Assembly: GCA_015075445.1 (NCBI GenBank)
Contig: JABTUJ010000036.1
Span: forward strand, 45,807 to 109,806
Origin: Verrucomicrobiales bacterium
GTDB lineage: Bacteria; Verrucomicrobiota; Verrucomicrobiia; Limisphaerales; J093
Length of the DNA: 64,000 nt
Reading direction: 5' to 3'
Part shown: positions 24,378 to 32,829 of the stretch, piece after piece
Layout: every line of letters starts with the position of its first letter
Numbering within the stretch: position 1 is the stretch's first letter
Position numbers and translations under genes: made by a program
Notes under the pieces: model-generated
Seen by the model: only the letters and a program-made list of their open reading frames with translations
The model's database searches: none
What the model was told of the DNA's origin: nothing

Positions 24378-27300
24378 CTACGGCTCGAGGGTCAAGGCCA
24401 CCAGGAACGGACCCGAGCTGGTGCCGGCGGACGCGAAACGGATGGCGGCGACTTCGCGGTCGGGTGCCGGGTTGAGGTAGGTCCGCTTGAACAAGCGGAG
24501 GGTGATCCGCCCCCGCGGTTCGACTTCTGTCCAGCCAGTCCAGGCGACCTCGGCTTCCGTGGCCCGTGCAACCGGGTCGCCCGCGACCCACCAATCACGC
24601 ACGTCCCGACCATAGCGGATGGGCAGGTCCATCGCGGTGCCGTCGGCGTAGCAGAGTCCGTAGCTGCCGATCTGGGTGTTGGCCGCTGTGGCCACCCCCG
24701 TTCCGTGGAGCACATGGAAGCGATGGAACCTCCGGTTCACCGCGATGCTCACTTCCGAGGGGAAGATAGTCGACTCAGCCGAATTCCGGCTGAGGCGGAG
24801 GCAGCCCCGGACGTCAAAGGGGACACCCGCGAACGTGCCGAGGCCGGACGGGAGTTCGGACAGATTCAGATCGATATCCACGAGGCCGCTGCAAGGGGGC
24901 CAGGTTTCGGTAAGGGCGACGTTGTAGTACAGCCCCAGATCGATGAGTCGCCCCGGGGCGAGCGGATCGCGCGGCGGGAGAGGGAGAGCCGGCCGGTTCT
25001 TTGTTCCACGTACGGCGGGTAGGTTCATCGTCCCTTCACGTGAGCATTCGAGGCGGCGCCCCGGACGCGTGGGGGGAGCATCCAACGGCGTCGTCCTAGC
25101 CGGCGAGCGCAGGCGCTCCTGCCAGTGACGGCGCTTGAACGCTTCCACTCGCTGGGCCAAGGACGCGGCAGGATCGGCGGGATAGTCCGCGGCCCGCCAC
25201 GGGAACGCTTCCCAAATGCGGATGGTGTGATCGACGCTGGCGGTGGCCAAGCGTCGGCCCTCCGGACTGAAAGCGACAGCCATGACCGCATTCCAGTGGG
25301 CGTTCAGGCTGAGCAGGAGTTGGCCCCGGAACACATCCCAGATTGCCACTGATCGGTCCCGCGCCCAGTCCGCATGCACATCCGCGTCCCCGGCGGCGGT
25401 GGCCAGGCGCCGGCCGTCGGGACTGAACGCCAGTGAACTGATCCCGTCCTGGTGTTGTGCAAGGAGGGACAATCGTGCGCCGGTGTGGGCGTCCCAGAGG
25501 ATCACCCGTCGATCCCGGCCACCGGTGGCGAGATACGCCCCGTCCGGGCTGAAGGCCACGGTCTGAACCCAATGCTTGTGTCCTTGCCGAGGTGGCAGCA
25601 AGCTCTGGCCGGTGCGGGCGTCCCACAGCCTCACCGTGCCATCGGCGCTGCCGGTGGCCAGGCGCTGGCCATCCGGACTGAACGCCACCGCCAGCACCCA
25701 GTGCGCGTGCCCTTGGAACGTGCGGAGCTCCGTTCCCCGGCGCGCATCCCAGAGCGTGGCAGTGCCGTCCTTGCTGCCCGTGAGCAGCCACTGCCCGTCC
25801 GAGCTCCACGCCACGGCCAGCACCGTGCCGGCATGGCCGGTGAGCGATAGGATTTCGTTACCGGTGGCGGCATCCCACAACTTGGCAGTGCGGTGGGGTG
25901 CGGGTGTGGCGACGCGTTGCCCGTCCGGACTGAAGGCCAACGAGAGCACCGGCAAGCCGACGGGGAGTGTCACCAGTAATGAGCCTGTGTCCGTATCCCA
26001 AAGTCGAAGGGTTTGGTCGAGGCTGCCACTGGCCAGGCGTCGTCCGTCCGGCGAGAAAGCGATCGTCCAGACGGGCTGATCGTGTCCCTCCAGGCTGAGG
26101 AATTCGCGGGGACCGGCCGTCGGCCAGACCTTAACCGTCTCATCGTAGCTGGCCGTCGCCAGTCGGGTGCCGTCCGGGCTGAAGGTGATGCCGCCGACCG
26201 TGCTGGAATGCCCCCCGAGTCGGCGGGCCGGACGTCCGGTCGAAACCTCGACGACTTGAGCCAGCGGCCGGATGAAATCGGAGCCGCCGACGGCCAGCCA
26301 CCGGCCGCAGGGGCTGAACTGCACGCCGAACATCCCCCCCAACGCCTGGCTGCTCAGACCGGGAACGGGTAGGGCCTGCGGGTCGATGGGTGATTCGACA
26401 GACGGCGGGAGCGATTGGGATCGCGCCCGGACTTCGGAGCCGGTCTCGACCTCCCAGAGCCGGACCGTGCCATCCGTGCTGGCGCTGGCCAAGAGGACGC
26501 CATCGGGACTGAAGGCCAAGCCCAGAATGGCGTGGCGGTGCGCCAGGAACGACCAGTGCTTCCCACTGGCGAGTTCGAAGATGCTCACCGACGTGTCTTC
26601 ATCGCCAGCCGTGGCCCACGCTCCGCCCCCGGCACAGGCCAACCGCCGTCCGTCCGGGCTGAAAGCGAGGCTCTGCACGGGTTGCGCGTGTTGGGAAGGA
26701 AGCGGGCGCGGGGTGCCGGTCCGAGCCTCCCACAGCCCGAGGCCCTGCGAACGAGCCGCCGTGGCAATCAGTTCCCCGTCCGGACTGAAGACCGCTTGGC
26801 GCACCCCGGTCGCATGCCGGATTTCCAGGACCTGTTCGCCGGTCTGCGCGTCCCAGACACGCGCGGTGCCGTCCAGGCCCGCGGTCAGAATGCGCCCACC
26901 GTCCGGACTGAACATGGCGGACACCACCCACGCGGCGTGCCCGCGCAGGCGACACCGTGGCTGGCCTGTTTCAAGGTCCCACACGAGGGGAATGCCATCA
27001 TGGCCCGACGACACCAGCCAGCGTTGGTCGGGGCTGAAGGCCACATGACTCACCGAGCCCTGGTGTCCGTGCAGGGTCATAAGGTCGCGGTGGCACTGGC
27101 GCTGGAGCCAACCCCATTCCCACCCGCGACAGTCCTCGATGCCTTCACGCCCGAGGATCTCGCGGGCCCGCTGGAACTGCTGCTGCTCGATCAGGACCTG
27201 CGCGAGGGCGACGTCCGCGGCATACCGTTCCTGCTCGCTCCGGAGGCGGGCTTCCACGGCCTCGCGCCGCTGGCGGTTGGCCTGCTGCGATTGCCAGAGC

Positions 27301-28394
27301 ACGCCGCTTAGACCCGCCGCGAACACGACGGCCAACGCGACGATCAAGGCCGCTCTCACGGGCTGGCGCCGACCCCAGCGGCACGCCTTGCCGGCCGGGC
27401 CGAGGGGCCGGGCCAGCACAGGCTGCCCGTTGAGGTAACGCCCCAGCTCCTCCGCCAGCGCCTGCGCCGTGGGATAGCGTTGGCCCGGCTCCTTTTCCAG
27501 GCACTTCAGGCAGATCGTCTCGAGGTCGCGCGGCACGGCGGGATTCAGCAACCGGGGCCCGGCCGGATCGGTGTTCAGCACCTGATCGAGCGTGGCGGTA
27601 ACGGTGGCGGCCTGGAAGGGTGCGCGGCCGGTGAGCAGGTGGTACAGCAGGGCGCCCAGGCCGTACACATCGCTGCGCCGCGAGACCTTCCCACGCCGGG
27701 CGGCGGCCTGTTCCGGCGGCATGTAGCTGGGCGACCCTACCAGTTGGCCGCTCAGCGTCACCTCGGCCTCACCTCCGAACCGCTTCGCCAGTCCAAAGTC
27801 GGTCACCCGCGGTTCGTCGTGGGTGTCGATCAGCACGTTCGACGGTTTGAGATCCCGGTGGAGGATGCCGTGCTCATGCGCGCAGTGGACGGCCTCCGCC
27901 ACCGTCTTCACCCACCGGGCGATCCGCGGGAAGTCCGACATTCGAAATCCGAAGTCGGAAATGACTCGGGCGAGGTTGCGCCCCTCGACGTAGTCCATCA
28001 CCAGGTAGTGCGCGCCCTGGTGCACGCCCACCTCGTGAATGGCCACGATGTGCGGGTGCTGGAGGCTGGCCGCCGCCGAGGCCTCGACCCGGAAGCGCTT
28101 CACGGCGTCGGCACTGGCCAGCGCGCCGCCCAGCAAGAGCTTCACCGCCACGATCCGGTCCAGGCTGACCTGGCGCGCCTTGTACACCACCCCCATGCCG
28201 CCCCGGGCGATCTCCTCCAGCAGCTCGTAGTCGCCGAAGCGGGAGGGAGGAGAGGTCGGGCTTCCGACTTCGGACGTTGGATCGACGTCTGCCGCCTTCA
28301 ATCCCAGCGCCAAGAGGCAGCGCGTGCACAGGCCGTTGGAGCGGCTGGCGGGGATTTCCGCCCTGCATTCCGAACAGTATGACGGCGATGCCAT
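24378..28394 (-). CDS. Membrane Ser/Thr protein kinase with WD40 repeats
   Basis: 1338 aa. In order: a four-cysteine zinc-ribbon-like element (CSEC at 7-10, CTRC at 23-26); a Hanks-type kinase domain (about 55-320) with GGMGVVYKA, Lys85, HRDLKPSN (Asp181) and DFG (Asp199); a transmembrane helix near 350 (AALIVALAVVFAAGLSGVLW); about 14 WD40 repeats (for example VAFSPDGRRLATGSADGTVR-type units); and a C-terminal domain of about 170 aa (DLNLSELPSGLGTFAGVPFD, RDVRDWW, LFKRTYLNP) seen on other verrucomicrobial kinases. It phosphorylates unknown Ser/Thr targets. It lies 62 bp after the ECF sigma gene. Two 7-bp-period tracts lie inside the gene. Start ATG 28394 precedes the zinc motif. Confidence 0.93.
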   Translation of the reverse strand: MASPSYCSECRAEIPASRSNGLCTRCLLALGLKAADVDPTSEVGSPTSPPSRFGDYELLEEIARGGMGVVYKARQVSLDRIVAVKLLLGGALASADAVKRFRVEASAAASLQHPHIVAIHEVGVHQGAHYLVMDYVEGRNLARVISDFGFRMSDFPRIARWVKTVAEAVHCAHEHGILHRDLKPSNVLIDTHDEPRVTDFGLAKRFGGEAEVTLSGQLVGSPSYMPPEQAAARRGKVSRRSDVYGLGALLYHLLTGRAPFQAATVTATLDQVLNTDPAGPRLLNPAVPRDLETICLKCLEKEPGQRYPTAQALAEELGRYLNGQPVLARPLGPAGKACRWGRRQPVRAALIVALAVVFAAGLSGVLWQSQQANRQRREAVEARLRSEQERYAADVALAQVLIEQQQFQRAREILGREGIEDCRGWEWGWLQRQCHRDLMTLHGHQGSVSHVAFSPDQRWLVSSGHDGIPLVWDLETGQPRCRLRGHAAWVVSAMFSPDGGRILTAGLDGTARVWDAQTGEQVLEIRHATGVRQAVFSPDGELIATAARSQGLGLWEARTGTPRPLPSQHAQPVQSLAFSPDGRRLACAGGGAWATAGDEDTSVSIFELASGKHWSFLAHRHAILGLAFSPDGVLLASASTDGTVRLWEVETGSEVRARSQSLPPSVESPIDPQALPVPGLSSQALGGMFGVQFSPCGRWLAVGGSDFIRPLAQVVEVSTGRPARRLGGHSSTVGGITFSPDGTRLATASYDETVKVWPTAGPREFLSLEGHDQPVWTIAFSPDGRRLASGSLDQTLRLWDTDTGSLLVTLPVGLPVLSLAFSPDGQRVATPAPHRTAKLWDAATGNEILSLTGHAGTVLAVAWSSDGQWLLTGSKDGTATLWDARRGTELRTFQGHAHWVLAVAFSPDGQRLATGSADGTVRLWDARTGQSLLPPRQGHKHWVQTVAFSPDGAYLATGGRDRRVILWDAHTGARLSLLAQHQDGISSLAFSPDGRRLATAAGDADVHADWARDRSVAIWDVFRGQLLLSLNAHWNAVMAVAFSPEGRRLATASVDHTIRIWEAFPWRAADYPADPAASLAQRVEAFKRRHWQERLRSPARTTPLDAPPTRPGRRLECSREGTMNLPAVRGTKNRPALPLPPRDPLAPGRLIDLGLYYNVALTETWPPCSGLVDIDLNLSELPSGLGTFAGVPFDVRGCLRLSRNSAESTIFPSEVSIAVNRRFHRFHVLHGTGVATAANTQIGSYGLCYADGTAMDLPIRYGRDVRDWWVAGDPVARATEAEVAWTGWTEVEPRGRITLRLFKRTYLNPAPDREVAAIRFASAGTSSGPFLVALTLEP
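27931..27965 (-). repeat. Intragenic heptameric repeat in the kinase domain
   Basis: Five plus-strand units (AAGTCCG, ACATTCG, AAATCCG, AAGTCGG, AAATGAC). It encodes SDFGFRMSDF in the helix-D region, where related kinases have an unrelated short loop. Confidence 0.75.
28255..28282 (-). repeat. Intragenic heptameric repeat in the kinase N-terminal linker
   Basis: Four units (GTCGGGC, TTCCGAC, TTCGGAC, GTTGGAT) in the linker between the zinc-ribbon and the kinase domain, of the same CCGAAGT-type family as the tract at 27931. Confidence 0.65.
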
Positions 28395-28455
28395 GACCAG
28401 GGCCCTCGCTGGATTACCACCGGAAAAGATGGCCAGGGTGTCAGGAAATCTGCCT

Positions 28456-29211
28456 TCACCCGGCCGTGATCGCGATGAGATGACGGATTTCTTCGTCGAT
28501 CTCCTCGGGGCGGGCCACGGTGTGCGCAATCTCGGCACGCAGCAGCTCGCCGTAACGCTGGCGGAGCCGACGCACTGCCATCTTGACTGCGCCTTCGCTC
28601 AGACCGGATTGGCGGGCCAGCGCGGCGTAAGGCAGCCTCGGTTCGGCGCCGGTCAGGCAGGGTCGCAGCCGCTGAAACAGGTCGGCCTTGCCCTGCGCCG
28701 TGTACTCGTCCCGCAGCCGGTGCAGGATTCGGTCGAGCAGCGTGGCTGCCCAGTGCCGCTCGAACAGGACCTCGGGCGTCGCTTCATCGGCCGGTTCGAA
28801 GCGATAGCGCGTCTCCGCGTCCAGCGCGTCCAGCGAGAGGGCGATCCTGCGCTCGTCGCGCTTCTGGGCCCGGTGTTGTTCCCACTCATTGATCAGGAAG
28901 TGGTTCAGCGCTGTGAGGAGGAAGGAGCGGAATTTGCCACCTTCACGGGTGAGGTGTGCCAAGGCGTGACGGCCCAGCAGGCGCGCGAAGAACTCCTGCG
29001 TGAGGTCTTGGGCATCCTCCGGGCTATAGCCTCGCCGCCGCACGTACGCGTAAAGCGGGAACCAGTAGGTGCGGCTGAGGGTTTCCAGGGCGGCCGCTGA
29101 AGCCGCCGAGCCCGCCCGGCCGGCGGCCAGCACCACGCTCCAGTGCGTGGTGGCGAAAGCCGCCCCACCCGCCGGCTGGTTCGGTTCCTGATGCTCGTCT
29201 CCCGCAGGCAT
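28456..29211 (-). CDS. ECF-type RNA polymerase sigma factor
   Basis: 251 aa. Region 2 reads FPLYAYVRRRGYSPEDAQDL then TQEFFARLL with the usual acidic surface. Region 4 reads YAALARQSGLSEGAVKMAVR then RLRQRYGELLR, a helix-turn-helix that recognises the -35 element. This is the planctomycete/verrucomicrobial ECF class that commonly precedes a Hanks kinase, as here. It directs core polymerase to a small regulon; control is probably through the kinase rather than an anti-sigma factor (inference from gene pairing). Start ATG 29211 is preferred because upstream in-frame codons look non-coding. Confidence 0.9.
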   Translation of the reverse strand: MPAGDEHQEPNQPAGGAAFATTHWSVVLAAGRAGSAASAAALETLSRTYWFPLYAYVRRRGYSPEDAQDLTQEFFARLLGRHALAHLTREGGKFRSFLLTALNHFLINEWEQHRAQKRDERRIALSLDALDAETRYRFEPADEATPEVLFERHWAATLLDRILHRLRDEYTAQGKADLFQRLRPCLTGAEPRLPYAALARQSGLSEGAVKMAVRRLRQRYGELLRAEIAHTVARPEEIDEEIRHLIAITAG

Positions 29212-30015
29212 AAGCGATACCCGCTGCCGCGGTCGCCACGATGCGCAGAGGCATTGGCCTTTCCGAGGTGCAGGCAGCGTGCCTCCTCGGCCGAGGCCGA
29301 TCAAGGCGAAACCAGGCCGTTCTGCCCTTGCGTTCTCTCACGACGTCCGAGGAGTGAAACGGGTCCGCGAAGCGGCCGGGTTGGGGGCAGCGCGCCAAGA
29401 AGACGTGAAAACCCGCAGCCGCAGATCATGTTGCCCGTCAGCACACCATGCGCACCACACGACTCGGGATCCTGAAACGGGCGACGGCGATGTGAACCGG
29501 CACGAATGGTTTCACGAAGCCACCGCCGCCGGCGTGGTGATGCAGGCCAAGCCCGCACACGCCAGTCCCTGCCACGCCGGTTGGCGCCGGCGGGCTATTT
29601 CGTGAAGTCGGTCGAACCTGGCGGCATCCTGCACGGGGTGCTGGGCCAGCCCCAGTTCGGCATGATGGGTAATCGAATGTTGGCAGGTTCTCACAGAAGG
29701 CAACGAAGCAATGTACGATGGTTTCTCCCGCCGCATGGGGCTCTACGCCGAAGGGGGCGACGCGCGGCAGAGAGAGCTGGCCACGCGGTTTGCCGAGGCA
29801 CGGAAGGCACCATGATTGCCTGCAAGGGACTCTGTGAGTGTGGGGTACTCCTTGATCAGATGGCCAACTGACCGCCTTGCCCAGACGAGGCCTGGGGAGA
29901 AGCGGAGGCTCGGACGACTGCGCCCGTTCCTTGAGCGGCGCCCAGATCGTTCCGCGGGTCGCTGTTCCTGCCGTCGTTCATGCATGCAAGGTCTGAGGCG
30001 CGCCTCCCGGGCCCC
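29212..30015. other. 804-bp region with a degraded plus-strand gene
   Basis: The left 280 bp hold the sigma-factor promoter region. From about 29490 to 29815 there are gene remnants on the plus strand. Nothing else was recognised. Confidence 0.4.
29490..29815 (+). pseudogene. Unrecognised degraded gene
   Basis: Three plus-strand segments in different frames look protein-like: WFHEATAAGVVMQAKPAHA, then AGYFVKSVEPGGILHGVLGQ, then MYDGFSRRMGLYAEGGDARQ with RELATRFAEARKAP before TGA at about 29813. The spacing suggests one former gene with at least two indels. No family was named with confidence. Confidence 0.35.
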
Positions 30016-30225
30016 TCAGTCCAGCACGAACTCCACGGGGCAGGGTGTCCGGCGTTGGGCACGGAGCCGCTGCACCGTGGCGGGCATCTCGACCGCGTAG
30101 CGTTCGCACAGCGCGAACGCAGCCTCGGGGGACACGCGGGCCGGGCGGTCGTCCGCACCGGACCAATCAGGCAGGTCCAAGGTCTCAGGGGGCGTTGGGT
30201 CGCTGGAGTCGCTGGAGTCTCTCAT
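30016..30225 (-). CDS. Small hypothetical protein partnered with a nucleotidyltransferase
   Basis: 69 aa. It overlaps the 3' end of the nucleotidyltransferase gene by 41 bp, so the two are translationally linked. LDLPDWSGADDRPARVSPEA then AFALCERYAVEMPATVQRL resembles small acidic proteins I associate with DUF6036-type nucleotidyltransferases in this phylum. A cognate partner role is inferred from the overlap. Confidence 0.6.
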   Translation of the reverse strand: MRDSSDSSDPTPPETLDLPDWSGADDRPARVSPEAAFALCERYAVEMPATVQRLRAQRRTPCPVEFVLD

Positions 30226-30724
30226 GCAATTCGGGCGGGCCGTACTTGAGGAACAACTCCCGCCATTCGGGTTCGGCGACGTCGAGGTGGTTCGCGCCCA
30301 CCAAGCCGATCACATCCTCAACGTCCTTCCCCACCCGGCCCACGTGACCATGCCTTATGGCGTGCGCCTTGAGGGCCAGCAAATGGCGGAGGCAGACCAT
30401 GCGGACGCTGGCGGTGGCCACGGGTGCATCCACGGCGGCGGCCTCCAGTTGTCGGTAGGTGTCCTCGCTCACGATCATCAGATCCAAGGGCATGGTCACG
30501 GGATCCGGCGGATTGAGCTGGATGAAGGTGGGGCCCTCGCTGTGCAGGCTGTACCCGAGTGCCAGCGCTAACGCACGCCATCCCTCCGCTGCGGGGCGCG
30601 ACACGATCAGATCGAGGTCAAAAGTGTTCCGCGGGTGACCGTGGGCGATGACGGCGTGCCCTCCCACCAGCAGGAACGGCAACCCGCCCTCGCGGGCGCG
30701 CTGAGCCAGCACGGTGAGGTTCAT
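30185..30724 (-). CDS. Nucleotidyltransferase-fold protein (DUF6036/AbiEii-like)
   Basis: 179 aa. LLVGGHAVIAHGHPRNTFDL then DLIVSR is the minimal nucleotidyltransferase motif (GGxAxxxxG with an RxTxDxDL metal site). The rest contains MPLDLMIVSEDTYRQLEAAA and a helical end with VGKDVEDVIGLVG. Such proteins transfer nucleotides to RNA or protein and often act as toxins of type II or IV systems. The ATG overlaps the upstream reading frame by ATGA. Its partner is probably the small protein downstream. Function is inferred from the fold only. Confidence 0.8.
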   Translation of the reverse strand: MNLTVLAQRAREGGLPFLLVGGHAVIAHGHPRNTFDLDLIVSRPAAEGWRALALALGYSLHSEGPTFIQLNPPDPVTMPLDLMIVSEDTYRQLEAAAVDAPVATASVRMVCLRHLLALKAHAIRHGHVGRVGKDVEDVIGLVGANHLDVAEPEWRELFLKYGPPELHERLQRLQRPNAP

Positions 30725-31131
30725 CCGCTGATCTCCCGTCGCAGCCAGGCCCGCGCGTAGGTCCAGCGCCGCTCCGCGGTGCGCAGCGACAGGACGAGGT
30801 GCGACTCGTCCGATGCCTCCCGTTGGACGTCGCCGCCCCGTTGGAGGCTGCGCTTGCGCCGGGCGGATTCGACCAGAATGCGTCGCCGGGCCTCCGCCGC
30901 CACGCCGAGGAAACGAGCCGGGCCGGCGAACTGTTCGTTGCCGTCCCCGATGTTCCGCAACCACGCCTCGTGGACCCGCGCCGTCGGTTGGAGAGCGTGA
31001 CCGGCCGCTTCCTGTGCCCTCCTGTGCGTGGGGATCCGGCGCAACTCGTCGTACACCCGGGGCAACAGCTCTTCGGCCGCCCGGGATTTCCCGCGGTGGA
31101 TCGCCTCAAGCAGGCGCGTCTCGTCGCTCAC
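30721..31131 (-). pseudogene. ECF sigma factor with internal deletion
   Basis: A 136-codon frame from GTG 31131. Region 2 is good (ELLPRVYDELRRI, GHALQPTARVHEAWLR, AAEARRRILVESARRKRSLQ then RGG). It jumps from EASDESHLVL straight into RTAERRWTYARAWLRREISG, which is the end of region 4. The segment of about 50 residues with the linker and first helix of region 4 is missing, so DNA recognition should be lost. Its TGA overlaps the start of the nucleotidyltransferase gene, which may keep the frame under selection as a leader. Confidence 0.72.
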
Positions 31132-31298
31132 GGTCGGGAAGATGCCCGTCGCCCCGGCCTGCGTCCAGAGTGTGAGCGAGCAACGTGCCGGGTGGTCCAT
31201 CCCGACAGGCCACCAGCACAAGCGCCGACCGGGGAGGCCAACGTTTCTTGCCGACCACCGCGAGGTGTCCGAGGCAACCCTTGAATGCCAGGCGCGTC

Positions 31299-32825
31299 TC
31301 AGCGCGGGTGGCGGGCGGCTTGGTTCTCCGGCGTTTCGAACTGGTCGTGCACGCCGACGCCTTCGTCGGTGATCGCGGGCCCGTGCGGTTCGACGGCGGC
31401 AGGCGGTTGGCCGCCTTCGGAGGCGATGAGCGGCTTGCCGTGCGCCAGTCCCACGCCCGCGACATAGATCAGCGCGAGCGGCTTGGCGGCTTCCCGACCG
31501 AGTTCGTTGAGGCGTTCCTGCATCGCGGCCACCTTCTCCGGGTGCGCCGCGGCGAGGTTGCTCTGCTCATAGGGATCGGTGGCGAGGTTGTAGAGCTCAA
31601 CGCTGGTGGGGATCAGCGAGCGCCAGATGAGCTTCCAATCCCCCTGCCGCACGGCCGCGCGGAACGGCTCGACGTTGTAGATGACTTCGGTGCGCGGTGA
31701 AGGTTGGCCCTCGGCGATGGTGCTCCAGACGTTCACCCCATCGAGCGGCTTGCCCTTGCCGGTGGCGGCTCCAGCCAGCGCCGCGAAGGTGGGATAGAGA
31801 TCCACGGCGTGGATGAGGCCGTCCACGGTCTGCGGCTTGATCCGGCCCGGCCAGTTGGCGCAGGCGGCCACCCGGCTGCCCCCTTCGAAAAGCGATCCTT
31901 TGCCGTCGCGGTACGGGCCGTTGTCGCAGGGCAGCACAGTCTTGGACAAATCGGTCATCTGGCCGGCGAACATCGCGTTGCGCGTGCCGCCGTTGTCGCT
32001 GTGAAACACGATCAGGGTGTTGTCGCGCAGCCCCTTCTCGTCGAGCGCGGCGACGACTTTGCCGATCTCGTCATCGAGGCAGGCGACCATGCCGGCGTAG
32101 ATGCGGCGGGTGGGCTCGGCGATGTGCGCGTAGCGGTCAATGTAGTCCTGGGGCGCCTGATAGGGTGTGTGCGGCGCGTTGAAGGTCAGGTAGAGATAGA
32201 ACGGTTTCTGCGCACTCTGCTGGCGGATGAACTTCACCGCGTCGGCGCCGAGGAGCTGGGTCGTGTAGCCCCGTTCCTTCACCGGCTTGTTATTGCGGAA
32301 CCAGTCAAGGACGCCGGCGTCGCTGTGCGTGTAATAGTCCAGTTCGCCGATCATGGCGCCATACTGGTAGTCGAAGCCCCGTTGCCTGGGCCAGTACTTC
32401 ACGTCGGCGTGGCCGAGGTGCCACTTCCCGATGATGGCCGTGGTGTAGCCGGCGTCCTTCAGGCACTGCGGCAGCAGGTACTCGGTGGTGTCGAGGCCGT
32501 AGTTGGCCGGGCCGGGGATGACGATGGTCTGCAGGCCGTAGCGGAACGGATAGCGCCCGGTCATGAGGGCCGCCCGCGTGGGCGTGCACATGGACTGCGT
32601 ATAGAACTGCGTGAACTTGACGCCGCCCGCAGCCAACGCGTCCAGGTTCGGCGTCCGGATGTCCGTGGCGCCGTTGAACCCCACGTCCTTCCAGCCCAGG
32701 TCGTCGGCGACGATATGGACGATGTTCGGCCTCGGATTCGCGGCGAGGGCCGTTAGGCACGCGCAGACGAACGTTGCGATGGCGGCCAGAAGGTGCCGGG
32801 GAACTCGGCGTGGCTGTGTTTTCAT
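31299..32825 (-). CDS. Secreted sulfatase (arylsulfatase family)
   Basis: 508 aa with a signal peptide (LLAAIATFVCACLTALA). The active-site signature MCTPTRAALMTGRYP contains CxPxR, whose cysteine is converted to formylglycine. Metal ligands are visible in VADDLGWKDVG and HSDNGG. It would remove sulfate esters from carbohydrates outside the cytoplasm. Length and motif spacing fit the formylglycine sulfatases abundant in Verrucomicrobiota. It follows the damaged GH43 gene by 4 bp on the same strand, suggesting a former operon. The last about 20 residues look unrelated to the family, so the 3' end may be slightly altered. Confidence 0.92.
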   Translation of the reverse strand: MKTQPRRVPRHLLAAIATFVCACLTALAANPRPNIVHIVADDLGWKDVGFNGATDIRTPNLDALAAGGVKFTQFYTQSMCTPTRAALMTGRYPFRYGLQTIVIPGPANYGLDTTEYLLPQCLKDAGYTTAIIGKWHLGHADVKYWPRQRGFDYQYGAMIGELDYYTHSDAGVLDWFRNNKPVKERGYTTQLLGADAVKFIRQQSAQKPFYLYLTFNAPHTPYQAPQDYIDRYAHIAEPTRRIYAGMVACLDDEIGKVVAALDEKGLRDNTLIVFHSDNGGTRNAMFAGQMTDLSKTVLPCDNGPYRDGKGSLFEGGSRVAACANWPGRIKPQTVDGLIHAVDLYPTFAALAGAATGKGKPLDGVNVWSTIAEGQPSPRTEVIYNVEPFRAAVRQGDWKLIWRSLIPTSVELYNLATDPYEQSNLAAAHPEKVAAMQERLNELGREAAKPLALIYVAGVGLAHGKPLIASEGGQPPAAVEPHGPAITDEGVGVHDQFETPENQAARHPR

Positions 32826-32829
32826 TAAT

